Shown: positions 44,950 through 55,507, numbered from the stretch's first letter. The stretch is 64,000 nucleotides of DNA from Lentilactobacillus buchneri (GCF_018314255.1 NZ_CP073066.1:1860001-1924000), one strand, 5' to 3'. Program-made: numbers and translations. The notes: generated from the letters alone by a model not told the origin.

Positions 44950-45098
44950 TCATTGTGGCTCCTTACTGTGCATTGAATTTAAATTTCAGATTAAGTATAC
45001 ACTCAATCTAGTATTTTAAAAGTCGCTTAGCTGATTTTCATGTAAATTTTTGATAAATGCCATGAAAACGGCTTCTTGAAAACTTTTGAGAGTAATGG

Positions 45099-45126
45099 TT
45101 GACCTTTATATCTCCGTGTGTATAAT
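45099..45126 (+). promoter_or_regulatory. mntH promoter
   Basis: TTGACC, 16-base spacer, TATAAT, about 65 bases before the start. An MntR-type dyad was not seen. Confidence 0.65.
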
Positions 45127-45198
45127 AAGTGTTGGTAATTGACTGAGTAACTACTCAAACAATTGCCCGAATTCAAACCAATGAAAGAGGGCTAATAC

Positions 45199-46584
45199 AT
45201 GCGAGAGAGTGTGGAAATGAAAGAACCTAAGAAGAAGTTTTTCAGTAGTACAGAAGATGCTGGCGACAGCAAGAGCTTAGATGAGGTTAACGGTAGTATC
45301 ATCGTGCCGCAAGATGCAGGATTTTGGCGGACGTTGATAACTTATACCGGGCCTGGAATTCTGATTGCCGTTGGGTATATGGATCCCGGTAACTGGATCA
45401 CATCAATTGCTGGTGGGGCTCAATTCAAGTACAGCCTGTTATCAGTGGTCTTGATCTCAAGTTTGATTGCGATGTTGTTACAATCCATGGCAGCTAAACT
45501 TGGAATCGTGACCGGAAAAGATTTAGCTCAGTTGACCCGTGAACGTACCAGTAAGCGAGTTGGATTTATCCTTTGGATCATCACTGAATTAGCCATTATG
45601 GCAACGGATGTTGCTGAAATTATTGGTTCAGGGATTGCGTTGGAATTACTGTTCAAGATTCCATTAGTAGTTGGCATTTTGATTACCAGTGCCGATGTGT
45701 TGATCCTGTTGCTCTTGATGAGATTAGGCTTCAGAAAGATTGAAGCCATTGTGGCCACCTTGGTTGCAGTGATTTTACTGGTCTTCTCATACGAAGTATT
45801 CTTGGCAGGACCGAATATGCCTGAACTGTTCGCCGGCTATATTCCTTCAACATCGATCGTCACGAACAAGTCAATGCTCTACCTGGCACTTGGGATTGTT
45901 GGTGCGACGGTTATGCCCCATGATTTGTTCCTGGGATCATCAATTTCCCAGACACGTCGGGTTGACCGGAAGAATCGCCAGGATGTTGCCAAAGCAATCA
46001 AGTTCTCAACGATTGATTCCAACATCCAGTTGTCACTGGCATTTATCGTTAACAGCTTATTGCTGGTATTGGGAGCTGCCTTGTTCTTCGGTACGAACAG
46101 TTCAGTTGGTCGGTTCGTTGATTTATTCAACGCTTTGCAGGATTCACACATTGTTGGCGCCATTGCCAGTCCAATTCTGAGTATGCTGTTCGCCGTAGCC
46201 TTACTGTCATCCGGACAAAGTTCAACGATTACTGGGACACTTTCAGGACAAATCATCATGGAAGGTTTCATTCATCTAAAGATGCCACTTTGGGCACAAC
46301 GATTGATTACTCGTCTGCTTTCAGTCACACCAGTTTTGATCTTTGCCATTTACTATCACGGCAATGAGGCTAAGATTGAAGGATTACTGACGGCATCACA
46401 AGTGTTCCTGAGTATTGCTTTACCGTTTGCCATCATCCCACTGGTCATGTTCACCAGTAACAAGAAGTTGATGGGTGAGTTCGCCAATCATACCTGGGTC
46501 AAGTACGCTGCTTGGTTTGCCACCATTGTGCTGGTAACCTTGAACATCTACTTGATTCTCCAGACGGTTGGCTTGCTGAAATAA
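45199..46584 (+). CDS. mntH: Nramp family manganese transporter MntH
   Basis: 461 residues, 11 membrane segments after a 40-residue polar N-terminus. The metal-site motifs GYMDPGNW (TM1) and [11 protein letters not shown] (TM6) are intact. Proton-coupled uptake of Mn(II), needed by lactobacilli for oxidant defence. Start: ATG 45199 after GAGGG; a second ATG at 45217 is possible. Terminator at 46654; the IS30 copy inserted 137 bases after its stop. Confidence 0.93.
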   Translation: MRESVEMKEPKKKFFSSTEDAGDSKSLDEVNGSIIVPQDAGFWRTLITYTGPGILIAVGYMDPGNWITSIAGGAQFKYSLLSVVLISSLIAMLLQSMAAKLGIVTGKDLAQLTRERTSKRVGFILWIITELAIMATDVAEIIGSGIALELLFKIPLVVGILITSADVLILLLLMRLGFRKIEAIVATLVAVILLVFSYEVFLAGPNMPELFAGYIPSTSIVTNKSMLYLALGIVGATVMPHDLFLGSSISQTRRVDRKNRQDVAKAIKFSTIDSNIQLSLAFIVNSLLLVLGAALFFGTNSSVGRFVDLFNALQDSHIVGAIASPILSMLFAVALLSSGQSSTITGTLSGQIIMEGFIHLKMPLWAQRLITRLLSVTPVLIFAIYYHGNEAKIEGLLTASQVFLSIALPFAIIPLVMFTSNKKLMGEFANHTWVKYAAWFATIVLVTLNIYLILQTVGLLK

Positions 46585-46653
46585 CCGTTTAAAGACCTTT
46601 ATAAAAAATAAGTAGGTTTCCGTTATATTCTTTATAAAAGTGTTTAGCAGTTG

Positions 46654-46702
46654 GGAGTCGTTGACAATTTAAAAATTTGTCTGCGGCTTCTTTTCTTTTA
46701 GT
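46654..46702 (+). terminator. Terminator of mntH
   Basis: GTCGTTGACAATTT pairs with AAATTTGTCTGCGGC, followed by TTCTTTTCTTTT. Confidence 0.6.
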
Positions 46703-46720
46703 CCCTCAATTGTCAAATCA

Positions 46721-47889
46721 AGTGCAACACTAAGAATCTATTCTTAGAAGTGGTCTAGTTGCTAAGCTAGTTCAGGCATTAGATCGGCTGGGCAGCGATA
46801 GTTCAATGACCGCCGTAGCCGGTTGTTTAAGGTATCTTGAGCCAGCTGAATGTCAATGAGTGAGGCCGAAGCCAAGGATCTGCCCTTCGGGAAGAACTCG
46901 CGCAAAAGGCCGTTAGTGTTCTCATTGGTTCCACGTTCCCATGGTGAATAAGGATGGGCAAAGTAGATGTCAGTTCCCTTGACTTGACTCAAGCTTGAGA
47001 ACTCAGCACCATTATCAAAAGTAATGGTTTTAAAGTGCTCGGTTCCATAGTCATATAAGGTATTCTGGAGGGCTTTCAAGCAAGTGTCGGCATGATAATT
47101 GGGAAGTTTAACGATGATCTCTAAGCGACTAACACGTTCAGTCAAAGTCATTAATGCTGGCTCAGATTCAACCCGTTTGCCTTTGACCAAGTCACCTTCC
47201 CAGTGTCCAAGCTCTTGACGCGCTTGAACCATGGCGGGACGCTCTTCGATTGAATGGCCCAGATTTTTCTTATTGATTCGATGATGCTTTGCCCCGGGGC
47301 ATTTAATCCGGCGACGTAGTTTAGCTGGTAGGTCTGAATTGCGGATAACTAAACGCTGGTCATCAATATACCGGTACACCGTCGGTGTTGAGGGGCAGAC
47401 AAGCCTTGGGTGATCAGTCTTGAATTGGTGGACAAAAGTATCCACACTATGCATCCTGGGACGCGCTTTTAAAGCTGTCACCAAAGCATTACAGAAGGTT
47501 TGACAATGATCAAAGAGTCCACGATAACAGCTATTTAGTCGGTGCTTACGATAAATTGCTTCACCAGTTTCTGCCAGATATGACTGTTCAAAGATATGAG
47601 TACTAGCGTTAATCTGTGTCGTTGTCCCACGTTTTAATTCACGTGAAATCGTGCTGGGATTACGATGAAGGGCCTGGGCAATCCGGCGGATAGACCAATC
47701 TAAGTCCCTTAGGGATTCAATTCGACCACGTTCAGCTAAATTGAGTTGGTGATACTGATTAGATATGATATTCTTAATTCGGGTCATGAAGATACCTCTT
47801 TCTTGTTTGTGGTGAATTAAGAATAGGTCTTCATGGCCTTTTTGACTAGTCTGAATAAAGAACTGGTCTAGTAGAGCAGGTGTTGCACT
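46721..47889 (-). mobile_element. IS30-family insertion sequence, complete
   Basis: Element of 1169 bp. Ends AGTGCAACAC (left) and GTGTTGCACT (right) are inverted; after each an offset GGTCTAG motif is shared. TCA flanks both sides (46718-46720 and 47890-47892), a 3-bp target duplication. It carries one intact transposase gene. Inserted between mntH and corA. Confidence 0.85.
46762..47787 (-). CDS. IS30-family transposase
   Basis: 341 residues. N-terminal helix-turn-helix typical of IS30 (QLNLAERGRIESLRDLDWSIRRIAQALHRNPSTISREL, in parts), and a DDE catalytic domain: GHWEGDLVKG (first Asp), TFDNGAEF (second Asp) and SPWERGTNENTNGLLREFFPKG (Glu, in parts). Full length with no disruption, so probably active. 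Within the inverted repeats at 46721 and 47889. Confidence 0.95.
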   Translation of the reverse strand: MTRIKNIISNQYHQLNLAERGRIESLRDLDWSIRRIAQALHRNPSTISRELKRGTTTQINASTHIFEQSYLAETGEAIYRKHRLNSCYRGLFDHCQTFCNALVTALKARPRMHSVDTFVHQFKTDHPRLVCPSTPTVYRYIDDQRLVIRNSDLPAKLRRRIKCPGAKHHRINKKNLGHSIEERPAMVQARQELGHWEGDLVKGKRVESEPALMTLTERVSRLEIIVKLPNYHADTCLKALQNTLYDYGTEHFKTITFDNGAEFSSLSQVKGTDIYFAHPYSPWERGTNENTNGLLREFFPKGRSLASASLIDIQLAQDTLNNRLRRSLNYRCPADLMPELA

Positions 47890-47957
47890 TCAATTTTAAA
47901 TCGAGGCTTTTCTTTTAGTCTAAAATAGAGGTTAATAACTAACAGGGGGATTACTAA

Positions 47958-48866
47958 ATGATCAAACCCGAAAAGACAATCAATGGAACCAAATGGATTG
48001 AAACGATTCAAATCAATGCCGAAGAACGGGCAACCCTCGAAGATCAGTATGGCATTGATGAAGATATTATTGAGTACGTCACTGATAAAGATGAAAGTAC
48101 TAATTATGTTTATGATATCAATGAGGACGACCAATTATTCATCTTTCTGGCGCCGTATGCACTCGATAAAGATGCACTGAGATACATTACCCAGCCATTT
48201 GGCATGCTGCTTCACAAGGGCGTTTTATTCACGTTTAACCAAAGCCACATTCCTGAAGTCAACACGGCACTTTACTCGGCATTGGATAATCCCGAGGTTA
48301 AGAGCGTCGATGCATTTATTCTGGAAACATTGTTTGCAGTTGTTGACAGCTTTATCCCAATTTCTCGCGGCATTACCAAGAAACGCAACTATTTGGATAA
48401 AATGTTGAACCGGAAGACGAAGAACAGTGACTTGGTCTCACTTTCATATCTTCAACAGACGTTGACCTTTTTGTCCAGCGCGGTCCAAACCAATCTCAGT
48501 GAACTCGATCGTTTGCCAAAGACCCATTTTGGTGTCGGTGCTGACCAAGATAAAATTGATTTATTCGAAGACGTGCAAATTGAAGGAGAACAGGTCCAAC
48601 GGATGTTTGAGATTGAAACCCAAGTCGTTGACCGAATCGATCATACCTTCAACAGCCTTGCTAATAACAACCTGAACGATACAATGAAATTTTTGACAAT
48701 TTGGTCACTGACCATGGCTGTGCCAACGATCATTACCGGATTCTATGGGATGAACGTGAAACTCCCGTTAGCCGGGATGCAATATGCTTGGATGCTGACT
48801 TTGGGGATTTCTGTCGCCTTGATTGTGGCGATGCTGATTATGCTGAAGGTCTGGCGGAAGATGTGA
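47958..48866 (+). CDS. corA: CorA family magnesium transporter
   Basis: 302 residues, ATG with GGGGGA upstream. Large N-terminal cytoplasmic domain (1-240), long helix, then two C-terminal membrane segments with the selectivity motif YGMN (in TGFYGMNVKLPLAG) between them. Channel-like uptake of Mg2+ or other divalent metals. Its promoter region was altered by the IS30 insertion 68 bases upstream. Confidence 0.92.
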   Translation: MIKPEKTINGTKWIETIQINAEERATLEDQYGIDEDIIEYVTDKDESTNYVYDINEDDQLFIFLAPYALDKDALRYITQPFGMLLHKGVLFTFNQSHIPEVNTALYSALDNPEVKSVDAFILETLFAVVDSFIPISRGITKKRNYLDKMLNRKTKNSDLVSLSYLQQTLTFLSSAVQTNLSELDRLPKTHFGVGADQDKIDLFEDVQIEGEQVQRMFEIETQVVDRIDHTFNSLANNNLNDTMKFLTIWSLTMAVPTIITGFYGMNVKLPLAGMQYAWMLTLGISVALIVAMLIMLKVWRKM

Positions 48867-48923
48867 TGGGTGAGTGACTTGCTGCTGGGTGGGGGACTTT
48901 TTTGGAATGTGTATAGTTGAGCA

Positions 48924-49075
48924 GTTATGCTATTTTGAGCACCCTTCGGCTTCTGAAATACGCTCCGACGCAACTGGGGCTAACTTCTAAGGGGACTTTA
49001 ATTAAAGCCCCAAGACCAGGGCCTTCAATCAAAGTCCCCTTAGAAACCGCCCCACCCATTGCTCGTCGCGCTGTG
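48924..49075 (-). repeat. Long palindromic repeat, family member 8, with 47-bp flank repeat
   Basis: The minus strand reads GCGCGACGAGCAATGGGTG...CCCCAGTTGCGTCGGAGCG, matching member 1 at both ends. Inner arms (TTCTAAGGGGACTTT with AAAGTCCCCTTAGAA) enclose loop TGGTCTT. The outer 47 bp (48924-48970) recur at 49084-49130 with one difference. Confidence 0.8.
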
Positions 49076-49083
49076 GCGCGTTT

Positions 49084-49240
49084 GTTATGTTATTTTGAGC
49101 ACCCTTCGGCTTCTGAAATACGCTCCGACGACCCAGGACCCGGCCACATAAACAAAAACTTCCAATGATGAACAAAGACCGTTCATCATTGGAAGTTTTC
49201 GCTTATGTTCTGGGTCCTAACCGGGTCTCGTCGCGCTCTA
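49084..49240 (-). repeat. Long palindromic repeat, family member 9
   Basis: Arms 49155-49173 and 49181-49199 are a perfect 19-bp stem with loop AAAGACC; outer arms ACCCAGGACCCGG and CCGGGTCTCGTCG pair partly. The apical stem is shared with member 4 at 28530. It starts with the second copy of the 47-bp flank repeat. The right boundary GCGCTC leads into the phosphatase leader. Confidence 0.85.
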
Positions 49241-49348
49241 ATTTTTACCATTTCTTTACCCAATCAATACCAAGCAAAAACATTACCCTTCTATACTAAA
49301 AGTGTTACATTGGAAGTTGCGAGATTGACAATGTTGGGAGGGTTTTAC

Positions 49349-50212
49349 ATGAAAGAACAAAATGAATCATTTGTCGCTTCGGCCTTATCAGAAGGAGCAA
49401 TCCCCGCTGCCGGGGAGGCCACCAACACTTTTTCCGTTAGTCAGCCTGCTTTGCGAACCCTGAAAAGTGTGAAAGAACATGAAATCCACTTGCAAGGGGC
49501 TTTCAACGTCCGCGATATGGGCGGCTATCCAACCAAAGACGGTCTGGTCGTTAAGAGCCACTTACTCCTGCGATCCGCCAGGTTGAATGCTTTAACCTCC
49601 GCAGACGTCAACACACTTATTAATACTTATAATTTGGGCGTCGACTTTGATCTGCGTCGCCCCGAAGAAGTCAGTGAGTTGCCCGACCGCTCCTTGCCGG
49701 GCGTGAAATACATTAACGATTCCGTTGACACTCGCGAGACTTACTATTATCAAATTAATGCTGAAAACAACCGCAAGCACTATCGGACTTATGTCACGTC
49801 CGAACATGCGAGAAAGGTCTATCATAATCTATTTATGGCTTTACTGGAGAAGCCCATGGGGAAATCACTGCTCTGGCACTGTGCGTCTGGGAAGGATCGC
49901 ACTGGTGTCGCTGCTGCTTTGATCCTCTACGTGTTAGGGGTTGATTCCAGGACCATTTTTAAAGATTACGTGGCCTCCAACGATTTTCTCAAGCCACGGA
50001 TTGACGCCCGAATCGCTCGGCTCAAAGAAAAGGGTGCCACCCGTTCAGAAATTAAGTTTGCAAAAGTCGATGGCGGCGTTGATTTGTCCTACTTGAAAGC
50101 TGCGATCGATGAAGTTAAACGTGATTATGGCTCGGTTGCTGATTTCATCACAAATGGGTTGCACATCACCAAAGAACAACAGGCACGACTACAAGAAATG
50201 TACTTGGCATAA
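49349..50212 (+). CDS. Tyrosine/serine protein phosphatase (Y_phosphatase3 type)
   Basis: 287 residues from ATG 49349 (GGGAGGG upstream; the frame is open to 49205 but that enters the repeat). FNVRDMGGYPTKDG, DLRRPEEV and the P-loop WHCASGKDRTGVAAALIL with the catalytic Cys are diagnostic. Relatives such as Listeria LipA dephosphorylate phosphotyrosine and phosphoinositides. No signal peptide, so cytoplasmic. Terminator at 50232. Confidence 0.9.
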   Translation: MKEQNESFVASALSEGAIPAAGEATNTFSVSQPALRTLKSVKEHEIHLQGAFNVRDMGGYPTKDGLVVKSHLLLRSARLNALTSADVNTLINTYNLGVDFDLRRPEEVSELPDRSLPGVKYINDSVDTRETYYYQINAENNRKHYRTYVTSEHARKVYHNLFMALLEKPMGKSLLWHCASGKDRTGVAAALILYVLGVDSRTIFKDYVASNDFLKPRIDARIARLKEKGATRSEIKFAKVDGGVDLSYLKAAIDEVKRDYGSVADFITNGLHITKEQQARLQEMYLA

Positions 50213-50231
50213 CAATTGAATAGGTGTTGAA

Positions 50232-50270
50232 TCAGGCTATTGGGCAGTTATCGTCCGATAGCCTTTTACT
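50232..50270 (+). terminator. Terminator of phosphatase gene
   Basis: AGGCTATTGG pairs with CCGATAGCCT, followed by TTTTACTTT. 50271-50472 holds no feature I can name. Confidence 0.8.
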
Positions 50271-50472
50271 TTACTAAAAAATAATGAAAGAATAACCGAT
50301 CTTTTCAGGAAGTACAATAAATCCTAACTGACATATCAATTTGCAAACCTATGTAAATCGTCCGCACTAAATAATATAAGCGCATACAACGTTGTTCCAA
50401 TGCAGGAACTAATGGTATAGGGAATTAAAACCTTTTGCCAAAAATATTTTAGTAAAAGTTAGGAAAAACATA

Positions 50473-50501
50473 TTGACAGCGCTTTCCTATAACGTTATTA
50501 T
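50473..50501 (+). promoter_or_regulatory. Promoter with overlapping cre-like box, MFS gene
   Basis: TTGACA, 17-base spacer, TATTAT. TGACAGCGCTTTCC (50474-50487) matches the CcpA consensus at 12 of 14 positions. TTTTAGTAAAA lies about 20 bases upstream and recurs before lacL and the DUF2264 gene. Confidence 0.6.
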
Positions 50502-50654
50502 GAAGTCACTGATATATAAGTGTTCAAATTTTCTCAGGACGTTCAAAATCGTTGAATGTCGCACCGGCACAGACATACAGCCATTTATTATCAATCATTA
50601 TCAATTGCTGGGTGAACTTTGGGAAATGAATGCTTTTATATTTGAAGTGAAATG

Positions 50655-50690
50655 TAAGCGGTTAATGCGGTTCCACCGACTAATCGCTTA
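50655..50690 (+). promoter_or_regulatory. Inverted repeat in the long MFS leader
   Basis: TAAGCGGTTA-N16-TAATCGCTTA in the roughly 280-base leader. It could be a hairpin or a regulator site; TGTAAGCGGTTAAT also matches cre at 12 of 14 positions. The 83-codon frame spanning 50473-50724 has no family or start support and is not called. Confidence 0.4.
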
Positions 50691-50789
50691 TCGGATGATT
50701 GAACTGAGGAGGCGTGACCAGTAAGTGATTGATTGAAGTTTGCGTAAAACTTTTGGTACCACAATAATATTTTATCGGGAGTGAAATTC

Positions 50790-52082
50790 ATGGCTAAGAA
50801 AGATGAAGAAAAAGACGCTGTCAAAACAACTGTTGGAGTTGTTACCAACGCCAAAATTAAGGATGAACAACAACCCAAGCTACCTTGGATGATTTCATCC
50901 GCAATGTTTTTAGCACCGCTCTGTTGGTATGGTCCAATTGGATCAACTCGAAGCGTGTTAATCCCCCAATTGTTTGCTCAATTGGATCCGGCACATAAAG
51001 TTTGGGCAGTTGGTATTTTGGCAACGATTGCCTCAATTACCGGTGCGGTTACCAACTTACTGTTTGGTGCCTTGTCAGATGTTACCCGGACACGATTTGG
51101 TAAACGGAAACCATACATTGTCTTAGGAACGATTGCCATCGCGATTTCGTTGGTCTTAATTGCCAACATGAAATCAATTGTTGCCATTATTGCCATTTGG
51201 ATCGTTGCGGCTGCGGCCGAAAACGCGATTGCCGCGGCGATTTACCCGCAGATTTCTGATCGGGTTGCGCCAAAATGGCGTGGGACGGTTTCTACTTTCT
51301 ACGGTGTTGGCTTTACCATCGCCCAGCAAGGGTTTGCGTTGTTAGCGGCCCAGTTCCTCGGCAACGTTAAATTTGGTATTTACTTCATGGCCGGATGTAC
51401 CGTTATTTTGGCCCTGATCCACGAGCTGCTGATTCAAGAAAAGGGTAATTTGGACGAGCCTAAAGTCAAGTTTGACAAGGACAGCCTGAATAAATATTTC
51501 TTCTTCCCAACCCATGATGCCCGCGACTTCTATCTGGCCTTATTTGGTAAGTTCTTCATGGTTGTTGGTTCAACCATTGTCACAACTTTCCTGCTGTTCA
51601 TCTTTACCGACTACATTGGTCAAAGTACTGGACAAGCCGGAACGTCAATCTCAATCTTTAGTTCGATCATGCTCTTCATCGGTGTCTTCTTTGCCTTGGT
51701 TGGTGGCCCACTTGCCGATAAACTTGGTCGAGTTAAAGCCCCAGTTGTGATTGCAACCTTCGCCTTGGGTGCTGCCGCATTATTCCCACTGTTTGTCAAA
51801 GAACCATGGGCAATGTTTGCCTACGCCGTTATCGCTGCGTTTGGTAATGGGTTGTACAACTCTGTTGATGGTGCCTTGAACATGGATGTTTTGCCATCAT
51901 CCGATACTGCCGGAAAAGATTTAGGTTTGATTAATTTGGCCAACACATTAGGTCAAATGCTTGGTGCCATGGTTGCTTCAGCAATTGTTGAAGCCTTTGG
52001 TTACGGCGCAATCTTTATCTTCGCCATTGGGATGGAACTGATTGGTGGAATTGCGATTGCCATGATTAAACGGGTTAAGTAA
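50790..52082 (+). CDS. MFS transporter, probably for a sugar or glycoside
   Basis: 430 residues from ATG 50790 (CGGGAGTG upstream). Twelve membrane segments; the loop FGALSDVTRTRFGKRKPYIVLG is the MFS motif between TM2 and TM3, and GGPLADKLGRVKAP the repeat in the second half. This pattern is closest to sugar-porter-like and GPH-related carriers. A 12-base N-terminal extension of charged residues is cytoplasmic. Clustered with a small unknown gene, lacLM, a DUF2264 gene and an esterase, under a cre-controlled promoter, hence likely an oligosaccharide or glycoside importer. Confidence 0.82.
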   Translation: MAKKDEEKDAVKTTVGVVTNAKIKDEQQPKLPWMISSAMFLAPLCWYGPIGSTRSVLIPQLFAQLDPAHKVWAVGILATIASITGAVTNLLFGALSDVTRTRFGKRKPYIVLGTIAIAISLVLIANMKSIVAIIAIWIVAAAAENAIAAAIYPQISDRVAPKWRGTVSTFYGVGFTIAQQGFALLAAQFLGNVKFGIYFMAGCTVILALIHELLIQEKGNLDEPKVKFDKDSLNKYFFFPTHDARDFYLALFGKFFMVVGSTIVTTFLLFIFTDYIGQSTGQAGTSISIFSSIMLFIGVFFALVGGPLADKLGRVKAPVVIATFALGAAALFPLFVKEPWAMFAYAVIAAFGNGLYNSVDGALNMDVLPSSDTAGKDLGLINLANTLGQMLGAMVASAIVEAFGYGAIFIFAIGMELIGGIAIAMIKRVK

Positions 52083-52110
52083 TCACTGTTTGATGAAAGA
52101 AGGATAAATA

Positions 52111-52491
52111 ATGTCTGTTAATTCAGAAGATTGGAAACAAGCTTTACAGTCCAAAGAGGCGTTTGCCGATTTTATTTACGATTACTTCAAGGACCACAAA
52201 GATTTAACCGGAAACTATGAGACTCCCAGCTATTACGAGTACTACGTTGTCACTTTGGATAGCAAAGAAGGCTTGATTATCACATTGAAGACTGGGTTAA
52301 ACCAGAACACTGGTGATATCAATGCGCCGCTACCATTCAAGGATGTTGAACATATTTCAGTCGAAGACTTCCGTCAACTGGTCTTGAACAAGAAATTTGA
52401 AGATCAAAGCGAGAGTTTGACTGACGTATTCTCCAAGATGTTAGCTTCAGAGCCCAACGCCCGCTTTAACCGCGGTCAAGACGGAAAATAG
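52111..52491 (+). CDS. Small conserved protein of unknown function, copy 1
   Basis: 126 residues, ATG 28 bases after the MFS gene with AAGGA upstream. No signal or membrane segment; acidic. DYFKDHKDLTGNYETPSYYEYY, PFKDVEHISVEDFRQLVLNKKF are shared with a second copy at 63458-63808 (about 60 percent identical by eye). I do not recognise the family. Position after a sugar carrier and the cre-controlled promoter suggest a carbohydrate-linked accessory role, which is inference. Confidence 0.75.
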   Translation: MSVNSEDWKQALQSKEAFADFIYDYFKDHKDLTGNYETPSYYEYYVVTLDSKEGLIITLKTGLNQNTGDINAPLPFKDVEHISVEDFRQLVLNKKFEDQSESLTDVFSKMLASEPNARFNRGQDGK

Positions 52492-52513
52492 CTTTGCTCA
52501 AATGAATTAGAAT

Positions 52514-52543
52514 CAGGTCCCGTATTTTGGGGCCTGTTTTTTT
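52514..52543 (+). terminator. Rho-independent terminator
   Basis: CAGGTCCC pairs with GGGGCCTG, followed by seven T. Confidence 0.85.
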
Positions 52544-52603
52544 ATGCCCAATTAAATATTTAGTAAAATTAATGAAATGTTTAATGAATAATCTAAATGT
52601 TTA

Positions 52604-52632
52604 TTGACAAAATACTGTAAAGCGCTTACATT
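52604..52632 (+). promoter_or_regulatory. lacL promoter with cre box
   Basis: TTGACA, 17-base spacer, TACATT; GTAAAGCGCTTACA (52617-52630) matches cre at 12 of 14 positions and covers the spacer and -10. TTTAGTAAAA lies at 52558. Confidence 0.7.
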
Positions 52633-52674
52633 AGAATTAGTGTTCAGACTAAGCAAGAGGAGTGTGATAAATTC

Positions 52675-54564
52675 ATGGAACCAGACATTAAATGGTTAGA
52701 CGATCCTGAAACTTTCAGGGTCGGTATGCTGCCAGCCCACAGCGATCATCAATTTTATCAGAGTGCTGATGAGATTCGAAATAATCACAGCAGTTACGTG
52801 CAAAGCTTGAACGGCCAGTGGCAATTCGCCTATGCCAAGGATCCAATGCACCGGATCAAAAACTTTTATGCTGCTGATTTTGACAGCAGTGACTTTGATG
52901 CGATCCAGGTACCACAGCATATTGAATTTGCCGGTTACGACGATTTTCACTACATTAACACGATGTATCCCTGGGAAGGCAAGATTTACCGCCGTCCTGC
53001 GTACGCGCTTGATCAAAATGATCAGGAAGCCGGTCAATTCAGTGAAGCAGTCGACAATCCGGTCGGCCACTACATTAAAAAATTCACTTTGAACTCAGCA
53101 TTCAAAGATAAAAAGGTTCGCGTCCGTTTCGATGGCGTTGAAAAGGCGATGTATGTTTGGCTCAACGGTCATTTCTTAGGATATGCCGAGGACAGTTTTA
53201 CCCCGTCAGAATTCGATTTAACCCCATATCTTCAAGATGGTGAGAATACGTTGGCCGTGGAAGTCTTCAAACTCAGCACGGCGGCATGGCTGGAAGATCA
53301 GGACATGTTCCGTTTCTTTGGGATTTTTAGGGATGTTTCCTTGATTGCCCAACCAGAAGCTCACATTGAAGACCTGTCCATTAAACCAACCTTGAGCGAT
53401 GATTTGAAAGATGGCACTTTGAATGTCACCACAAAAATGACAGTTAACAAATCGGGTGCCACCGCCAAAGTGTCGGTTACCGATGCAGACGGCAATGGAC
53501 TGTACGCGGATTCCCAGTCGGTGGATGACGCCATCACTTTGAGTAACGTTTCATTTAAAAACGTTCATTTGTATGATAACCATGATCCTTATTTGTATCA
53601 GCTGACGATTGAAATTGATGATCAAGATGGTAACGTCTTAGAAATCGTGCCTTACAAATTTGGCTTTAGAAAGATTGAAATTAATCAAGACAAGGTCATT
53701 ACCCTTAACGGGAAGCGTTTAGTCATCAACGGCGTCAACCGCCACGAGTGGGATTGTCATTCCGGCCGGGTGGTTTCCGTTGACGATATGAAAGCCGACA
53801 TTCGAACTTTCAAGCAGAATAACATTAACGCGGTGCGGACCTGTCATTATCCTGATCACACGCTGTGGTATCACCTGTGTGACATCAACGGGATTTATGT
53901 CATGGCCGAGAATAATTTGGAATCTCACGGTACTTGGCAAAAACTAGGTGCAGTGGAACCATCTTACAACGTGCCTGGATCGGTTCCTCAGTGGAAAGCT
54001 GCCGTGATCGACCGCGCCCGCAACAACTATGAAATGCTGAAGAATCATGCCAGCATTCTCTTCTGGTCATTAGGTAATGAATCATATGCCGGCGATGACA
54101 TTGCGGCCATGGAACAATTCTACAAGCAGGCTGACCCAACCAGACTGGTTCACTATGAAGGGGTTGTTCAAAACCGCAAGTATGAAGATGTGATCTCAGA
54201 CGTTGAAAGTCGGATGTATGCTTCCCCAGACGAAATCCAGGATTACCTGGATCATAATCCGAAGAAACCATTCCTCTTGTGCGAATACATGCATGACATG
54301 GGTAACTCACTTGGCGGGATGAAATCCTACATTGATCTGATTGACAAGTATCCAATGTACGCTGGTGGGTTTATTTGGGACTTTATCGATCAGGCAATTG
54401 AAGTCAATGACGAAATCACCGGCCAAAAAGTTCTCAGATATGGCGGCGATTTCGATGACCGGATGTCTGACTACGAATTTTCCGGTGATGGATTAATGTT
54501 TGCTGATCGGACCGAGAAGCCGGCAATGCAGGAGGTGAAATACTATTATGGACAACACAAATAA
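52675..54564 (+). CDS. lacL: Beta-galactosidase large subunit LacL
   Basis: 629 residues, GH2 family. Sugar-binding N-terminal domain with [44 protein letters not shown] (in parts), TIM barrel with acid/base Glu in [10 protein letters not shown] and nucleophile Glu in [15 protein letters not shown]. In lactobacilli the enzyme is split into LacL and LacM, which form a heterodimer that hydrolyses lactose and other beta-galactosides. Overlaps lacM by 17 bases. Confidence 0.96.
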   Translation: MEPDIKWLDDPETFRVGMLPAHSDHQFYQSADEIRNNHSSYVQSLNGQWQFAYAKDPMHRIKNFYAADFDSSDFDAIQVPQHIEFAGYDDFHYINTMYPWEGKIYRRPAYALDQNDQEAGQFSEAVDNPVGHYIKKFTLNSAFKDKKVRVRFDGVEKAMYVWLNGHFLGYAEDSFTPSEFDLTPYLQDGENTLAVEVFKLSTAAWLEDQDMFRFFGIFRDVSLIAQPEAHIEDLSIKPTLSDDLKDGTLNVTTKMTVNKSGATAKVSVTDADGNGLYADSQSVDDAITLSNVSFKNVHLYDNHDPYLYQLTIEIDDQDGNVLEIVPYKFGFRKIEINQDKVITLNGKRLVINGVNRHEWDCHSGRVVSVDDMKADIRTFKQNNINAVRTCHYPDHTLWYHLCDINGIYVMAENNLESHGTWQKLGAVEPSYNVPGSVPQWKAAVIDRARNNYEMLKNHASILFWSLGNESYAGDDIAAMEQFYKQADPTRLVHYEGVVQNRKYEDVISDVESRMYASPDEIQDYLDHNPKKPFLLCEYMHDMGNSLGGMKSYIDLIDKYPMYAGGFIWDFIDQAIEVNDEITGQKVLRYGGDFDDRMSDYEFSGDGLMFADRTEKPAMQEVKYYYGQHK

Positions 54565-55507
54565 ACAATTGCACTTGGTATATGGCGATGGTGGCCTCGG
54601 CGTTGGCGGTGACAATTTCCATTACATCTTCAATTACACCCGCGGCGGCATGGAATCAATGGTCGTCGATGGTCGTGAGTGGATGTATCGTGAGCCTAAG
54701 CCAACCTTCTGGCGGGCAACCACCGATAATGACCGTGGTAATGGTTTCTCGAAACAAGCTGTTCAATGGTATGGCGCCGATATGTTTGCCAGTGCCGATA
54801 AAGTCGATATTAAAATTAACGACCAGTTGATTGAATTTCCCAGTGCACCGCGGAATAATCAGTATTCCAACCATGAGTATGCCGACAAAGTAGAAGTGAT
54901 TTATCATTTTGCAACCCTGACAATTCCAAGTACGGATGTCGAGGTTCACTATACGGTGACAGGTGATGGTGTGATCAGCATCCATGCCCATTATGCCGGT
55001 AATGATCAATTGCCGGATTTGCCAGTCTTTGGGATGCGCTTTATTTTGCCGACTGCCGCAACCGGCTACGAATATGCTGGCTTGTCCGGTGAAACCTATC
55101 CGGATCGCATGGCTGGCGGGATTCCCGGCGAGTATCGAATTGACGGCTTGCCAGTAACCAACTACATGGTTCCCCAAGACTGTGGGGTGCACATGAAGAC
55201 CGATTGGGTCACAGTGACCCGCAACGCTACCAAAGTCAGCTCGGATCACTCGGACACACCGTTTAGCATTAAATTTGAAAGTGACGGCCAGCCGTTTGCC
55301 TTTAGCTGCCTACCATATACGGCTGAAGAACTGGAAAACGCCACTCATCAAGAAGAATTGCCATTGCCAAGACGGACGGTCGTTTCAATCTTGGGCGCAG
55401 TTCGTGGTGTTGGCGGCATTGACAGCTGGGGTCGGGATGTTGAAGAGCAGTATCACATTCCCGCAGGAAAAGATATTGATTTTGGTTTTAAGATTACGAA
55501 AGCTTAA
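54548..55507 (+). CDS. lacM: Beta-galactosidase small subunit LacM
   Basis: 319 residues, corresponds to the C-terminal domain 5 of Lac[26 protein letters not shown] and the end DFGFKITKA are typical. The start lies inside lacL, so translation is coupled. Needed for a complete active site and dimer. Terminator 55516-55542 follows. Confidence 0.96.
   Translation: MDNTNKQLHLVYGDGGLGVGGDNFHYIFNYTRGGMESMVVDGREWMYREPKPTFWRATTDNDRGNGFSKQAVQWYGADMFASADKVDIKINDQLIEFPSAPRNNQYSNHEYADKVEVIYHFATLTIPSTDVEVHYTVTGDGVISIHAHYAGNDQLPDLPVFGMRFILPTAATGYEYAGLSGETYPDRMAGGIPGEYRIDGLPVTNYMVPQDCGVHMKTDWVTVTRNATKVSSDHSDTPFSIKFESDGQPFAFSCLPYTAEELENATHQEELPLPRRTVVSILGAVRGVGGIDSWGRDVEEQYHIPAGKDIDFGFKITKA

Noticed and set aside
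44950-45198. TetR operator shared with mntH
   Set aside because: No convincing dyad was found between the divergent genes, so no link between the TetR protein and mntH is claimed.
50473-50724. 83-codon frame upstream of the MFS gene
   Set aside because: It starts within the -35 box, has no ribosome site and resembles no family; treated as leader DNA.
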